From Planctomycetia bacterium (GTDB taxonomy: Bacteria; Planctomycetota; Phycisphaerae; Phycisphaerales; SM1A02): a DNA stretch of 50,054 bases. The DNA is taken from the NCBI GenBank assembly GCA_005799495.1, contig SYGP01000021.1, forward strand, positions 1 to 50,054. The letters are read 5' to 3'. The notes under the pieces are model-generated. The model was not told the DNA's origin, ran no database searches, and was given only the letters and a program-made list of their open reading frames with translations. Position 1 is the first letter of the stretch, and each line of letters starts with the position of its first letter. Shown piece by piece: positions 8,386-16,967 of the stretch. Position numbers and translations under genes: made by a program.

Positions 8386-9189
8386 ATGAACGAGCGCGCT
8401 TCCCTCACGATTTCCGATGGCTGCGCCACGATTCTGCTCCGCCGATCCGAAGCACGAAACGCGCTCGACTGCGACACCATCGATGCACTGCGGCGATGTA
8501 TCGATGCGGCGACTGTCGAGTGCAACACCAAGCGAGGCATCGTGCGATCGCTCGTGCTCGCTGGTGAAGGCAAGAGTTTCTGTGCAGGCATGGATCTCAA
8601 AGGCGTCCTGCACGATCCCGTCCGCATGGGCGACATGCTGCGCGGGCTCTCCTCAGCGTTGCTGGCGCTTCGACGACTGCCGGTACCGACCATCGCGCGC
8701 GTGCAAGGTGCGGCCGTCGGTGGCGGCTGCGGACTCGCCGTCGTGTGCGACTTCGCGATCACGCATCCCGAGGCGAAGCTCGGATATCCCGAAGTCGATC
8801 TCGGCGTCTGCCCCGCCGTCGTTGCGCCGTGGCTTGTGCGCCGCATCGGTGCCGGTCCCGCGCGTGCGATGCTGCTCGCGGGTGGAACGATGGGCGGCGA
8901 TGAAGCTGCCGCGCGCGGACTGGTGACGCGATGCGTTCCGGCAACCGAACTCGACGCCGAGGTTGCCGCGCTCGCTGCTCGGCTCGCGACAGGCGGCGCG
9001 GAGGCGCTCGCATGCACCAAGCGCATGTTGAACGAACTCGACGGATCGCTCGACGAGAAGATCGCGGCCGAAGCGGCGGAACTCTCGGCGCGCGTCATCG
9101 CTGGGCCCGAGGCCCAGGCCTCGCTGACACGCCTCTTCGCACCGAAGCCGCAGGGCGGTCCTGCGGGCGCAGGGAATCCCGCTCGCTGA
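8386..9189 (+). CDS. Enoyl-CoA hydratase family protein, methylglutaconyl-CoA hydratase-like (crotonase 2)
   Basis: The protein has 267 residues. The motifs are LAGEGKSFCAGMDLKG (oxyanion hole), GAAVGGGCGLAVVCDF and LGYPEVDLGVCPAVVAPWLV. The first catalytic Glu of classical hydratases is Gly, while the second (GYPEVDLG) is kept. That pattern, with PAVV.P after it, is typical of the LiuC/methylglutaconyl-CoA hydratase branch of leucine breakdown, which fits the branched-chain context. An in-frame ATG at 8341 overlapping the crotonase 1 stop (ATGA) is an alternative start. I preferred 8386 because the homologous region begins there. Confidence 0.88.
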   Translation: MNERASLTISDGCATILLRRSEARNALDCDTIDALRRCIDAATVECNTKRGIVRSLVLAGEGKSFCAGMDLKGVLHDPVRMGDMLRGLSSALLALRRLPVPTIARVQGAAVGGGCGLAVVCDFAITHPEAKLGYPEVDLGVCPAVVAPWLVRRIGAGPARAMLLAGGTMGGDEAAARGLVTRCVPATELDAEVAALAARLATGGAEALACTKRMLNELDGSLDEKIAAEAAELSARVIAGPEAQASLTRLFAPKPQGGPAGAGNPAR

Positions 9190-9220
9190 CCGCGCGCCAA
9201 CGCACCACGGATCATTCACG

Positions 9221-10087
9221 ATGCTCCCCACTGAAACCACGACTGACGGCATCGCCATCGTCACGCTCACGCCCAATCCCTCCAAGCCACGCGGTGGCGT
9301 GGTCGTGCTCGACAGTTGGCTCATCGCACAGATGGCCCAGACGCTCGATGCAGTCGCGGCATCGGGACCCCGAGGATTGATACTGCGTTCATCGAGCGAG
9401 CGAGTCTTCATTGCGGGCGCCGACCTCGCCGAGATTGACGCACTCGATGACTCCGCGCTGGACACGTATCTGCGAGCAGGCTCCGCAGCGTTCGCCAAGT
9501 TGCATGCCATGCACTGTCCGTCGATTGCCATCGTCCACAAGGCTGCACTCGGCGGCGGACTCGAAGTCGCCATGCACTGCGATGGTGTGCTTGGCGTTCT
9601 TCCAAGCGCATCGGAGAAACCATGGCGCATCGGACTGCCCGAATGCGGCCTTGGCATTTGTCCCGGGTGGGGCGGCACGCAGATGCTCCCCGCTCGCATC
9701 GATCCTGCCACAGCGATCGCCGCAACAGCGAGTGGCACGACCTCTCCGGTGAGCGAGGCGCCGCATGGACTGCTCGATGGCACCGTGAACGCCCTCGCCG
9801 ATGCGCTGCCCGCCGCGACTGCGTGGCTCGCCTCACATCCAAGAACCCAACCACTCGCACATCCGCGCTCGATCGCGCCGGCCGATGCCGCGCGCATCCG
9901 CGCAGCCCTGACGCAGGCGCGCGGATCCGTGCCCGCATCCGATGCCGCGAACGCCGTGTTTGACTGCATCGAAGCGGGCTGCACATCGGGGTGGAACGCC
10001 GCCCTTGCGCTCGAGCGCGCCCGACTTATCGCCCTTCGCCATACCCCATTTGCGCGGGGAAAGCTCGAGCAGTTCCTCCGCGGCTGA
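9221..10087 (+). CDS. Enoyl-CoA hydratase/isomerase family protein (crotonase 3)
   Basis: The protein has 288 residues. Unlike the two preceding paralogues, it keeps both catalytic glutamates: KAALGGGLEVAMHCDG and GLPECGLGICPGWGGTQ. The GWGGTQ segment matches true hydratases and the N-terminal domain of multifunctional fatty-acid oxidation enzymes. The C-terminal region (about 180-288) carries an extra helical part (AADAARIRAALTQA ... LERARLIALRHTPFARGKLEQFL) like the tails of those enzymes, but no dehydrogenase domain. It lies 31 bp after crotonase 2 in the same direction. Hydration of a 2-enoyl-CoA in beta-oxidation or valine/isoleucine breakdown is the likely role. Confidence 0.88.
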   Translation: MLPTETTTDGIAIVTLTPNPSKPRGGVVVLDSWLIAQMAQTLDAVAASGPRGLILRSSSERVFIAGADLAEIDALDDSALDTYLRAGSAAFAKLHAMHCPSIAIVHKAALGGGLEVAMHCDGVLGVLPSASEKPWRIGLPECGLGICPGWGGTQMLPARIDPATAIAATASGTTSPVSEAPHGLLDGTVNALADALPAATAWLASHPRTQPLAHPRSIAPADAARIRAALTQARGSVPASDAANAVFDCIEAGCTSGWNAALALERARLIALRHTPFARGKLEQFLRG

Positions 10088-10242
10088 CGTCCCCGTTCCC
10101 GACCGCGCCCCGACCGCGCATGGATCGCTCGCGCCGCGCGGGCAGCGCCCCCGCTTGGGTGCCGCGATCCAACAACGCAGTTGGACTATCGTTGGGGGTT
10201 CGAACAGGCGTCGGACACTCCTCGCACCCATCGACCACAGTC

Positions 10243-12189
10243 ATGACCACTCATCAAGGACCATCGTCACTCTCGAGCGACCTCAAGAACATCTCTGCAA
10301 AGGACCGCAAGCAGATCGAGGCGGCGCAGGAGATGCTTGGCCCTGATCCGGAAACGATGGGCCTCGTCAAGAACTACTTCTGGGGCAACTTCCGCCAGGA
10401 TCTCGTTCTCCCCTATCCGACTCTCGCGCGCGAAGAGACGGAGCGCTGCAACGAATTGCTGGCTCGACTCGATCACTACATGCTCACGGAGCACCCAACC
10501 CACCACATCGATCAGGAACAGAACATTCCTGAGTGGGTCGTGCAGAAACTCTTTGACCTCGGCGTGCTCGGCATGACGATCAGCCGCGAGTTCGGCGGCG
10601 GCGGTTTTGGCATCACCAGTTACAACCGCGTCCTCGAGCGCATCGGGCGCACCTGCGGCTCGACGGCAGTGCTGGTCTCCGCGCACCAGTCGATCGGCTG
10701 CAAGGCGCTCATGCTGTTCGGTACCCCCGATCAGAAGCAGCGGTTCCTGCCGCGATTGGCGAAGGACACGCTGAGCGCGTTCTGCCTCAGTGAGCCGAAT
10801 GTCGGCTGTGATGCGGGCGGACAGGAAACGCACTGCGAAGTCAGCGAAGATGGCCAGCACTTCGTGCTGAACGGCGAAAAGAAGTGGGCGACCTCCGGCG
10901 CACTCAGCGGACTCTTTACGGTGATGGCAAAGCAGCGCGTCACCGATCCAAAGACCGGCAAGACGAAGGAAGCGGTCAGCGCGCTGATCTGCACGCCGGA
11001 CATGGAAGGGATCGACATCTTCAGCCGAAACCGCTCGAAGTGCGGCATCCGCGGCACCTGGCAGGCGCGCATCAAGTTCACCAATGTCCGCGTGCCACGC
11101 GCCAACCTGCTGCACAAGGAGGGGCGCGGACTGAATGTGGCGCTCACCTGTCTCAACTATGGACGCTGCACGCTCTCCGCAGGCATGCTTGGCGGTGCGC
11201 GTTATGCCTTCGAGCAAGCGACCAAGTGGGCGAAGTACCGCCACCAGTTCGACCGCTCGCTCGGCGAGTTCGATCTCGTGAAGGAACGACTCGCCCGCTG
11301 CGCGGCCTATGTCTACGCCATGGATGCCATGCTCTACATGACCACCGGCTTCCTCGACCGCGGGGACAGCGACATCATGCTCGAGACGGCGATGTGCAAG
11401 GTGTTCTGCAGCGAGTACGGCTACCAGACCGTGAACGATGCCTTGCAGATCATGGGCGGCGAGTCATACATGACGGAGAATCATGTCGAGCGCATCTGGC
11501 GTGACTCACGCATCAACACGATCGTGGAAGGCGCGAACGAGGTCATGCACACCTTCCTCTGGGCATGGGGATCGAAACAACTCGGCGAGTGGATGCTCAG
11601 CATCAAGAAGAACCCGATCCGCCAGCTCGGTGCGGCCGCACGACTCGGCGGCGAGCTCTTCATGTCCATGCGGCGTTCCGTACCCAAGTGCACCCAGTTG
11701 CATCCGAAACTGCAGCGGCACGCACAGGAACTGATGTTCCGCATCCGTGACCACTCCTACAACACCAAGATGATGAATCTGGAGCATCAGGAGTCGCTCA
11801 TCAACAATCAGTTCATCCAGGCGCGGCTGTCCAATTGTGCGCTGTGGATTCATGCCATGACTTGCACCCTCAGCCGCTGCGATGCGAATATCCGTGCGGG
11901 GCTGCAGGGGGCCGACCTCGTTCATGAACTCAAGGTCGTCGACCAACTATGCGCCATCGCGACGACCCGCATCGACGAAGAAACCCGTGCCCTCCGCTGG
12001 AACCACGACGCGATTGCGCGGAGCTGCGCGGAATCGGTCATGGACCGTGCGGACCTGATGAGCAACGCGGAATACTCGATCCCCGAGCGCACGCCCGTCA
12101 TGGCCGCCCGCGGCACGGGTCGGCCTGTGCCCACCGAGGGCATTCGGCAGTTTGGGAGCGGATCTGCGTTCCACGGCAGCAAGGTCTGA
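10243..12189 (+). CDS. Acyl-CoA dehydrogenase family protein (long form)
   Basis: The product (648 aa) is an FAD flavoprotein oxidising acyl-CoA to 2-enoyl-CoA and passing electrons to ETF. The substrate and FAD loops are clear: AFCLSEPNVGCDAGGQET, GEKKWATSG and the C-terminal IWRDSRINTIVEGANEV, where the Glu of VEGANE is at the usual catalytic-base position. An extra C-terminal region of about 190 residues (about 455-648) resembles the VLCAD/ACAD9 layout rather than four-helix short-chain enzymes. The ATG at 10243 was chosen because homology starts soon after; the frame is open further upstream. A 155-bp leader with TATCGT at 10187 precedes it. The next gene encodes a leucine-dehydrogenase-type enzyme. 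Confidence 0.92.
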   Translation: MTTHQGPSSLSSDLKNISAKDRKQIEAAQEMLGPDPETMGLVKNYFWGNFRQDLVLPYPTLAREETERCNELLARLDHYMLTEHPTHHIDQEQNIPEWVVQKLFDLGVLGMTISREFGGGGFGITSYNRVLERIGRTCGSTAVLVSAHQSIGCKALMLFGTPDQKQRFLPRLAKDTLSAFCLSEPNVGCDAGGQETHCEVSEDGQHFVLNGEKKWATSGALSGLFTVMAKQRVTDPKTGKTKEAVSALICTPDMEGIDIFSRNRSKCGIRGTWQARIKFTNVRVPRANLLHKEGRGLNVALTCLNYGRCTLSAGMLGGARYAFEQATKWAKYRHQFDRSLGEFDLVKERLARCAAYVYAMDAMLYMTTGFLDRGDSDIMLETAMCKVFCSEYGYQTVNDALQIMGGESYMTENHVERIWRDSRINTIVEGANEVMHTFLWAWGSKQLGEWMLSIKKNPIRQLGAAARLGGELFMSMRRSVPKCTQLHPKLQRHAQELMFRIRDHSYNTKMMNLEHQESLINNQFIQARLSNCALWIHAMTCTLSRCDANIRAGLQGADLVHELKVVDQLCAIATTRIDEETRALRWNHDAIARSCAESVMDRADLMSNAEYSIPERTPVMAARGTGRPVPTEGIRQFGSGSAFHGSKV

Positions 12190-12349
12190 TCTGCAAGTCG
12201 CTTCGCCCACAAGAGTTGACGCGAAACGAGCACGTCCGGTTTGGTGCCGACCGCCGGCACCCGCTACCCTACCGTCCCTTGCGGCTCAACATCCGCACGG
12301 TCTCGCCTGATCACTGGATTCCTCTTTCACCCCTCACTTGGAGCTTCGC

Positions 12350-13432
12350 ATGCACATTCTTGAGAGCATGGTTCAGCACGGTCACGAGCGCGTCGCCATC
12401 TGCAATGATCCAACCACTGGCTTGCGCGCCATCATCGCCGTCCACTCGACAGTGCTCGGCAATGCGCTCGGTGGAACCCGCCGCTTTTTTTATTCGAATG
12501 ACAACGATGCGATCTTTGATGTCCTGCGTCTCTCCGAGGGAATGACCTTCAAGAACGCCGCCGCGGATCTCGCGCTCGGCGGCGGAAAGAGCGTGATCCT
12601 GTTGAAGAAGCAGGGTGAACAACCAACGGAAGCTCAGGGGCGGGCCATGGGTCGCTTCGTCGAGAGCTTCAACGGCTCGTACATCGCCGCGGAGGATGTC
12701 GGCGTGAGTCCACAGTTCTGCGACTGGATGGCGCAAGAGTCACGCCACATCATGGGCGGAGAGGCCGTCTCGCATGGCGGCGACCCCTCGCCGTGGACAG
12801 CGCTCGGCTGCTTCAACTCGATGAAGGCATGTTTGCGCCACCTCGGCAGGAAGGTCGACTTCTCGAATCTGTCGGTGGGCGTTCAAGGGTGCGGCGCGAC
12901 CGGCTACAAGCTCGCGAAACTCCTGCGCGCCGCTGGGGCCGCCGTCATGGTGACGGATGTGCATATTCCCACGATGAAGCGCGCGGTCGAGGAACTCGGC
13001 TGTGTGGCACTCGGCAACGACCGCAATCTCTTCCATGAGAAGCTCGACATCCTCGCTCCATGTGCCATGGGTGGCGTCCTCGATCACAACACGGTCGCCC
13101 AATTGCACTGCGAAATCGTGTGCGGCACCGCCAACAACCAATTGCTCAACCCACAACAAGAGGGCGCAGACCTGAAGAAGCGCGGCATTCTCTATTCGCC
13201 GGACTTCATCGCCAACGCAGGTGGAGTGATTCGCCTCGGCGGGCTTCACCTTGGCCTCACGGAAGCGGAGATTGACCGCAAGGTTGCGGCCATCGAAGAC
13301 ACGACGCTCACCGTGCTTCATGAATCTGCCCATGCGCAGAGCACTTCCGATGCCGCAATCACCTACGCCCGCCGCAAGATTGACGCGGCACGCGCTGGCA
13401 AGAGTGCGGCGACGGTCGGCGCCGCGCGCTGA
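12350..13432 (+). CDS. Leucine/branched-chain amino acid dehydrogenase (Glu/Leu/Phe/Val family)
   Basis: This 360-residue NAD-dependent oxidative deaminase converts a branched-chain amino acid to its 2-oxo acid. Conserved features are LGNALGGTRR, LRLSEGMTFKNA (K68), LALGGGKSVI (K80, catalytic Lys region), the hinge AAEDVGVSP, and the Rossmann motif VGVQGCGATGYKLAKLL. NQLL...LYSPDFIANAGGVI is the C-terminal substrate-side region. The ATG at 12350 is preceded by GGAG seven bases upstream; a TTG at 12338 is possible. Its product would feed the E1/E2 complex encoded downstream. The exact substrate (Leu, Val or Phe) cannot be fixed by eye. Confidence 0.92.
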   Translation: MHILESMVQHGHERVAICNDPTTGLRAIIAVHSTVLGNALGGTRRFFYSNDNDAIFDVLRLSEGMTFKNAAADLALGGGKSVILLKKQGEQPTEAQGRAMGRFVESFNGSYIAAEDVGVSPQFCDWMAQESRHIMGGEAVSHGGDPSPWTALGCFNSMKACLRHLGRKVDFSNLSVGVQGCGATGYKLAKLLRAAGAAVMVTDVHIPTMKRAVEELGCVALGNDRNLFHEKLDILAPCAMGGVLDHNTVAQLHCEIVCGTANNQLLNPQQEGADLKKRGILYSPDFIANAGGVIRLGGLHLGLTEAEIDRKVAAIEDTTLTVLHESAHAQSTSDAAITYARRKIDAARAGKSAATVGAAR

Positions 13433-13444
13433 GCGTTCGACTGC

Positions 13445-14191
13445 ATGGCGACCGCACGAACCAGAGGCGGCGGCTGCTGCGGCTGTACAGGTGTCACGGC
13501 GTTGGTGCTTCTGGTCGTGTTGGTGGTCTTTGCCGTCCGCTGCGATCTCCTCGGTGCAGCGGAACGCTTCCGAACGCTCGTTCGCGACGCATTCACATTC
13601 AACCTGATCCAGACCTCGGTGCAGCAGTCGCTCACCACCGCACTTGGTGATCTGCGGCCGGATGGCGGGCTTGTGGTCGGCTGGCGCGAAGTTCAAGCAC
13701 GGGTCGTCTCGGATCGCACGACATCCATTGGCGCATTCGGCATCCAAGTCCCCATCGGATCCGTCCGCATCGAACTGGATGTTCCAGGGAATCGCGTCCA
13801 GTATCTGCTGCCCGCAGGTGACGGCTGGAGTGTGCGCGCGCTCGATGCGAAGACCGTTCTGCTGACAGTGCCGCCGCCTGTGGTGAATGATCGTGTCGTC
13901 GAGGTGCAGTCTGATCCTTCGCGCCTGCGCGTCACCATCGACAACGACTGGATGGAGCACATGATTCCAAGCGGCGGCGATATCGACAAGGCAAAGGCGC
14001 TCATTCGCGCGGCAGTCATCGAGGAGGGTGGGTCGCGCCCGGCACTTGCCGAGGTGCGCCTGGAAGCGCGGAACGCAGCGCGCGTGTTTTTTGGCGGGCT
14101 CTTTTCCCAGACGCTCGGCTCTGAGGTGAATGTGATCGTGCAGTTCTCCGATGAAGCAGAGGGCGTTCAGCCCCCACCGCCACAACCATGA
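13445..14191 (+). CDS. Membrane-anchored protein of unknown function (DUF4230-like)
   Basis: The protein has 248 residues. A Cys/Gly-rich start (GGGCCGC) leads into one TM helix (about 16-31), followed by a soluble region with beta-rich character (VGSVRIELDVP, VNDRVVEVQSDPSRLRVTIDNDW). The C-terminus has an amphipathic helix (LAEVRLEARNAARVFF), a polar segment and a Pro run. The overall pattern is reminiscent of DUF4230 proteins, but I am not certain. It starts 12 bp after the dehydrogenase stop and overlaps the next gene by 4 bp (ATGA), so it is co-translated with the gamma-glutamyltransferase. Confidence 0.6.
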   Translation: MATARTRGGGCCGCTGVTALVLLVVLVVFAVRCDLLGAAERFRTLVRDAFTFNLIQTSVQQSLTTALGDLRPDGGLVVGWREVQARVVSDRTTSIGAFGIQVPIGSVRIELDVPGNRVQYLLPAGDGWSVRALDAKTVLLTVPPPVVNDRVVEVQSDPSRLRVTIDNDWMEHMIPSGGDIDKAKALIRAAVIEEGGSRPALAEVRLEARNAARVFFGGLFSQTLGSEVNVIVQFSDEAEGVQPPPPQP

Positions 14192-15834
14192 GTGATGGAA
14201 CGCCGACGGATGCGATTGTTGGCGCTGGCATCGACTGCTCTGGAGCGCTCACCTATCCATCCCAGCGACAGTTGGTGTTCGGTCGCGAGATGGTTGCCAC
14301 GAGCCAACCGCTCGCGTCGGAAGCGGGACTCGCCGTCCTTCGTGCAGGCGGATCTGCCGCCGATGCGGCGATCGCGGCGGCAGCAACGCTCACCGTGACG
14401 GAGCCGACCACCAACGGTCTTGGCGGCGATGCGTTCGCGATCCTGTGGGATGGTTCTCGACTGCATGCCGTGAATGGCAGCGGGCATTCGCCAGCAGCGT
14501 TCTCACGCGCATCCATTGGGGGCACTCGAATGCCAACCGAGGGATGGGTTCCCATCACGGTTCCAGGGCAGATCGCGCTCTGGGCGGACATGCATGCCCG
14601 CTTTGGACGGATCGCCTTCACCGAAGTCCTCCGGCCCGCCATCGAAATCGCGCGCGAGGGATTTCATGTGGCGCCTCTGACCGCGAAACTCTGGTCGCGT
14701 GCGGCGGCGACCTATGCCAAGCGCGCCAACATGGAGGCGTGGCGATCGACATTCCTCGTGAACGATGCTCCGCCGTTCGCGGGCCAGCGCGTGCGAATGC
14801 CCGACCATGCGCGCTCGCTCGAGGCAATCGCCGCCTCGAGCGGGGCGGACTTCTACCGAGGCGATCTTGCTGCACGGATGGACCGCGCGTCGTCGGATGC
14901 AGGCGGCTTCCTGCGCCTGGGCGATCTCGCTTCGCACGCCACGGCATGGGGTGACACCATTTCGATCCCCTACCGAGGATTCCGCCTCCACGAGGTCGGC
15001 GGCAACAATCAGGGGATTGCAGCGCTCATCGCCATCGGAATCCTTGCTCACCTCGATCTTTCCGCCGCGGATCCTGACTGCGCGGACAATGTTCACGCAT
15101 CGCTGGAGGCGGTGAAACTTGGATTCGCCGATGCGCACGCGCATGTCGCCGATCCTCGCTTCATGCGCATATCCGCGTCGAATCTCTTGGCACCGGATCG
15201 GCTTCGTGAACTTGCTGCCCGCATCTCGCCGAGTCGCGCGCAGGACTTCTGCGCCGATGCGCCGCGACCGGGCGGAACCGTCTACCTCTGCGCGGCCGAC
15301 TCGCGCGGACAGATGGTTTCGCTCATCCAGAGCAACTACACGGGGTTCGGGTCTGGCGTCGTCATTCCCGGAACGGGCATTGCAATGCAGAACCGCGGAG
15401 CCTGCTTCACCCTTTCCGCTGGTCATCCCAATGAGGCCGCGCCAGCGAAGCGTCCCTATCACACGATCATGCCAGGGTTCGTCACGCGAAGTGGTGCAAG
15501 CGGTGAAGTCCCCGTCTTGGCATTTGGTGTCATGGGCGGCTTCATGCAGCCGCAAGGACATGTCCAAGTGCTGACGCGGATGGCGGATCACAGACAGAAT
15601 CCGCAAACCGCGCTCGATGCGCCTCGCTGGCAGTGGATGCGCGGACTCGATGTGCACATGGAACCACATTGGCCAGAGGCGACCATTCAATCCCTCCGCC
15701 AGCGCGGGCACCGCATCACGATCGCAGAAGAACGCAGCGTTGCATTCGGTCGCGGGCAGGCGATTCTCGCGGTCGGCGATGGCTTTGCCGGTGCAAGCGA
15801 TCTCCGCGCGGACGGATGTGTGTGCGCGCGCTGA
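14188..15834 (+). CDS. Gamma-glutamyltransferase family protein
   Basis: This N-terminal-nucleophile hydrolase precursor has 548 residues. The large-subunit region has REMVATSQPLASEAGL, AGGSAADAAIAAA and NGLGGDAFAI. The autocleavage/nucleophile Thr is T364 (PRPGGTVYLCAAD), followed by small-subunit motifs (SNYTGFGSGVVIPGTGI, LNRGACF-like QNRGACFTL, GVMGGFMQPQGHVQVL). No signal peptide is visible, unlike the periplasmic glutathione-cleaving enzymes, so it may act on a gamma-glutamyl or acyl-amide substrate in the cytoplasm. Its ATG overlaps the upstream stop. The placement between amino acid deamination and oxoacid dehydrogenase genes hints at amino acid catabolism. Confidence 0.92.
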   Translation: MSDGTPTDAIVGAGIDCSGALTYPSQRQLVFGREMVATSQPLASEAGLAVLRAGGSAADAAIAAAATLTVTEPTTNGLGGDAFAILWDGSRLHAVNGSGHSPAAFSRASIGGTRMPTEGWVPITVPGQIALWADMHARFGRIAFTEVLRPAIEIAREGFHVAPLTAKLWSRAAATYAKRANMEAWRSTFLVNDAPPFAGQRVRMPDHARSLEAIAASSGADFYRGDLAARMDRASSDAGGFLRLGDLASHATAWGDTISIPYRGFRLHEVGGNNQGIAALIAIGILAHLDLSAADPDCADNVHASLEAVKLGFADAHAHVADPRFMRISASNLLAPDRLRELAARISPSRAQDFCADAPRPGGTVYLCAADSRGQMVSLIQSNYTGFGSGVVIPGTGIAMQNRGACFTLSAGHPNEAAPAKRPYHTIMPGFVTRSGASGEVPVLAFGVMGGFMQPQGHVQVLTRMADHRQNPQTALDAPRWQWMRGLDVHMEPHWPEATIQSLRQRGHRITIAEERSVAFGRGQAILAVGDGFAGASDLRADGCVCAR

Positions 15835-15845
15835 ACGCCCCGCGC

Positions 15846-15851
15846 TACACT
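15846..15851 (+). promoter_or_regulatory. -10-like hexamer TACACT, 6 nt before E1alpha start
   Basis: TACACT ends 6 nt before the E1alpha ATG, which has no Shine-Dalgarno sequence. This suggests a leaderless or near-leaderless start for the oxoacid dehydrogenase genes. Confidence 0.4.
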
Positions 15852-15857
15852 TCCGTA

Positions 15858-16964
15858 ATGCCCATTCAGACGGTTTTCAAGGCGGAAATCGAGCGCATCT
15901 CGATCCTCGACGAGCACTGCCAGTTCGATGAGAAGCTCGGTGCGGGGCTGATCCCCGACGAGGATCTCGTGCGACTGTATGAGGCGATGTCCTCCTGTCG
16001 TTATCTCGACGAAGTCGCCTTCAAGTTGCAGCGCTCGGGTCGCATGGGCACCTACCCACAGAACATGGGGCAAGAAGCCACCAGCCTCGGCGCCGCCTAT
16101 GCACTGCGCGGCGATGATTGGCTCGTGACCTGCTACCGAGAGAACTGCGGACTTTTCTGGCGCGGCGTTCCCATGGAATCGATCCTTCTGCATTGGATGG
16201 GTGATGAGCGCGGCAATGCGATGCCTGCAGCGCACTACGCGACCCCGATCGCCGTGCCGATCGGCACGCAGATGCTGCATGCGACAGGCCTCGCGTGGGC
16301 GAGCAAGTACCGCGGTGAATCGCGCATTGCATGCACCTTCTTCGGCGATGGCGCATCGAGCGAAGGCGACTTCCATGAGGCGGCAAACTTCGCTGCAAAC
16401 CTCGATATTCCCGTGGTCTTCTGCTGCCAGAGCAATTCCTGGGCGATCAGCGTTCCGCAGCGCATCCAGTGCAGCGCACCGACCGTCGCGCAGCGCGGTA
16501 TCGCGTACGGCATGCCGTGCATGCAGGTCGATGGGAACGACATCTTCGCATGCGTCTATGCGGTCAAGAACGCCGCTGCGCGCGCGCGCGAATCATCGCG
16601 ACCCACCTTCATCGAAATGGTCACCTACCGTCTGGGCGATCACACCACAGCCGATGATGCGCGACGCTACCGCGATCAGGCGGAAGTCGATCTCTGGAAA
16701 CTTCGCGATCCGCTGCTGCGAACCCGAAAGTTGCTGGAAGCCAAGCGGCTCTGGGATTCGTCCAAGGAAGATGCGATGCGCCAACGCATCGAGGTCACCG
16801 TGAACGCCGCCGTCGCGCGCGCGGAGGAGATTGCCGCGCCGCCCACGAGCGATGTCTTCGATCACACCTTTGCGCAGCTTCCACCCGATCTGGTGCGCCA
16901 GCGCGATTCGCTGCAGACGCATTCGCTCGCCGGCGAACAGGCCGTGCACACGGAAGGACACTGA
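15858..16964 (+). CDS. 2-oxoacid dehydrogenase E1 component, alpha subunit (branched-chain type)
   Basis: The protein has 368 residues. The thiamine-diphosphate motif is clear: FFGDGASSEGDFHEA (GDG at 163-165) through N193 (CCQSNSWAIS). Also visible are the substrate entry region YRENCGLFWRGVP and the phosphorylation-loop-like YRLGDHTTADDARRYR. The E1alpha/E1beta/E2 arrangement together with the leucine-dehydrogenase-type gene upstream favours branched-chain 2-oxoacid rather than pyruvate. No E3 (lipoamide dehydrogenase) is in the window. The open frame extends about 75 codons upstream into the previous gene; I used the ATG at 15858. Confidence 0.93.
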   Translation: MPIQTVFKAEIERISILDEHCQFDEKLGAGLIPDEDLVRLYEAMSSCRYLDEVAFKLQRSGRMGTYPQNMGQEATSLGAAYALRGDDWLVTCYRENCGLFWRGVPMESILLHWMGDERGNAMPAAHYATPIAVPIGTQMLHATGLAWASKYRGESRIACTFFGDGASSEGDFHEAANFAANLDIPVVFCCQSNSWAISVPQRIQCSAPTVAQRGIAYGMPCMQVDGNDIFACVYAVKNAAARARESSRPTFIEMVTYRLGDHTTADDARRYRDQAEVDLWKLRDPLLRTRKLLEAKRLWDSSKEDAMRQRIEVTVNAAVARAEEIAAPPTSDVFDHTFAQLPPDLVRQRDSLQTHSLAGEQAVHTEGH

Positions 16965-16967
16965 CCC

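Noticed and set aside
10197-10204. GGTTCGAA, resembling a tRNA T-loop, in the leader of the acyl-CoA dehydrogenase gene
   Set aside because: The flanking bases cannot form a T-stem and there is no matching acceptor stem, anticodon arm or CCA-like end upstream or downstream.
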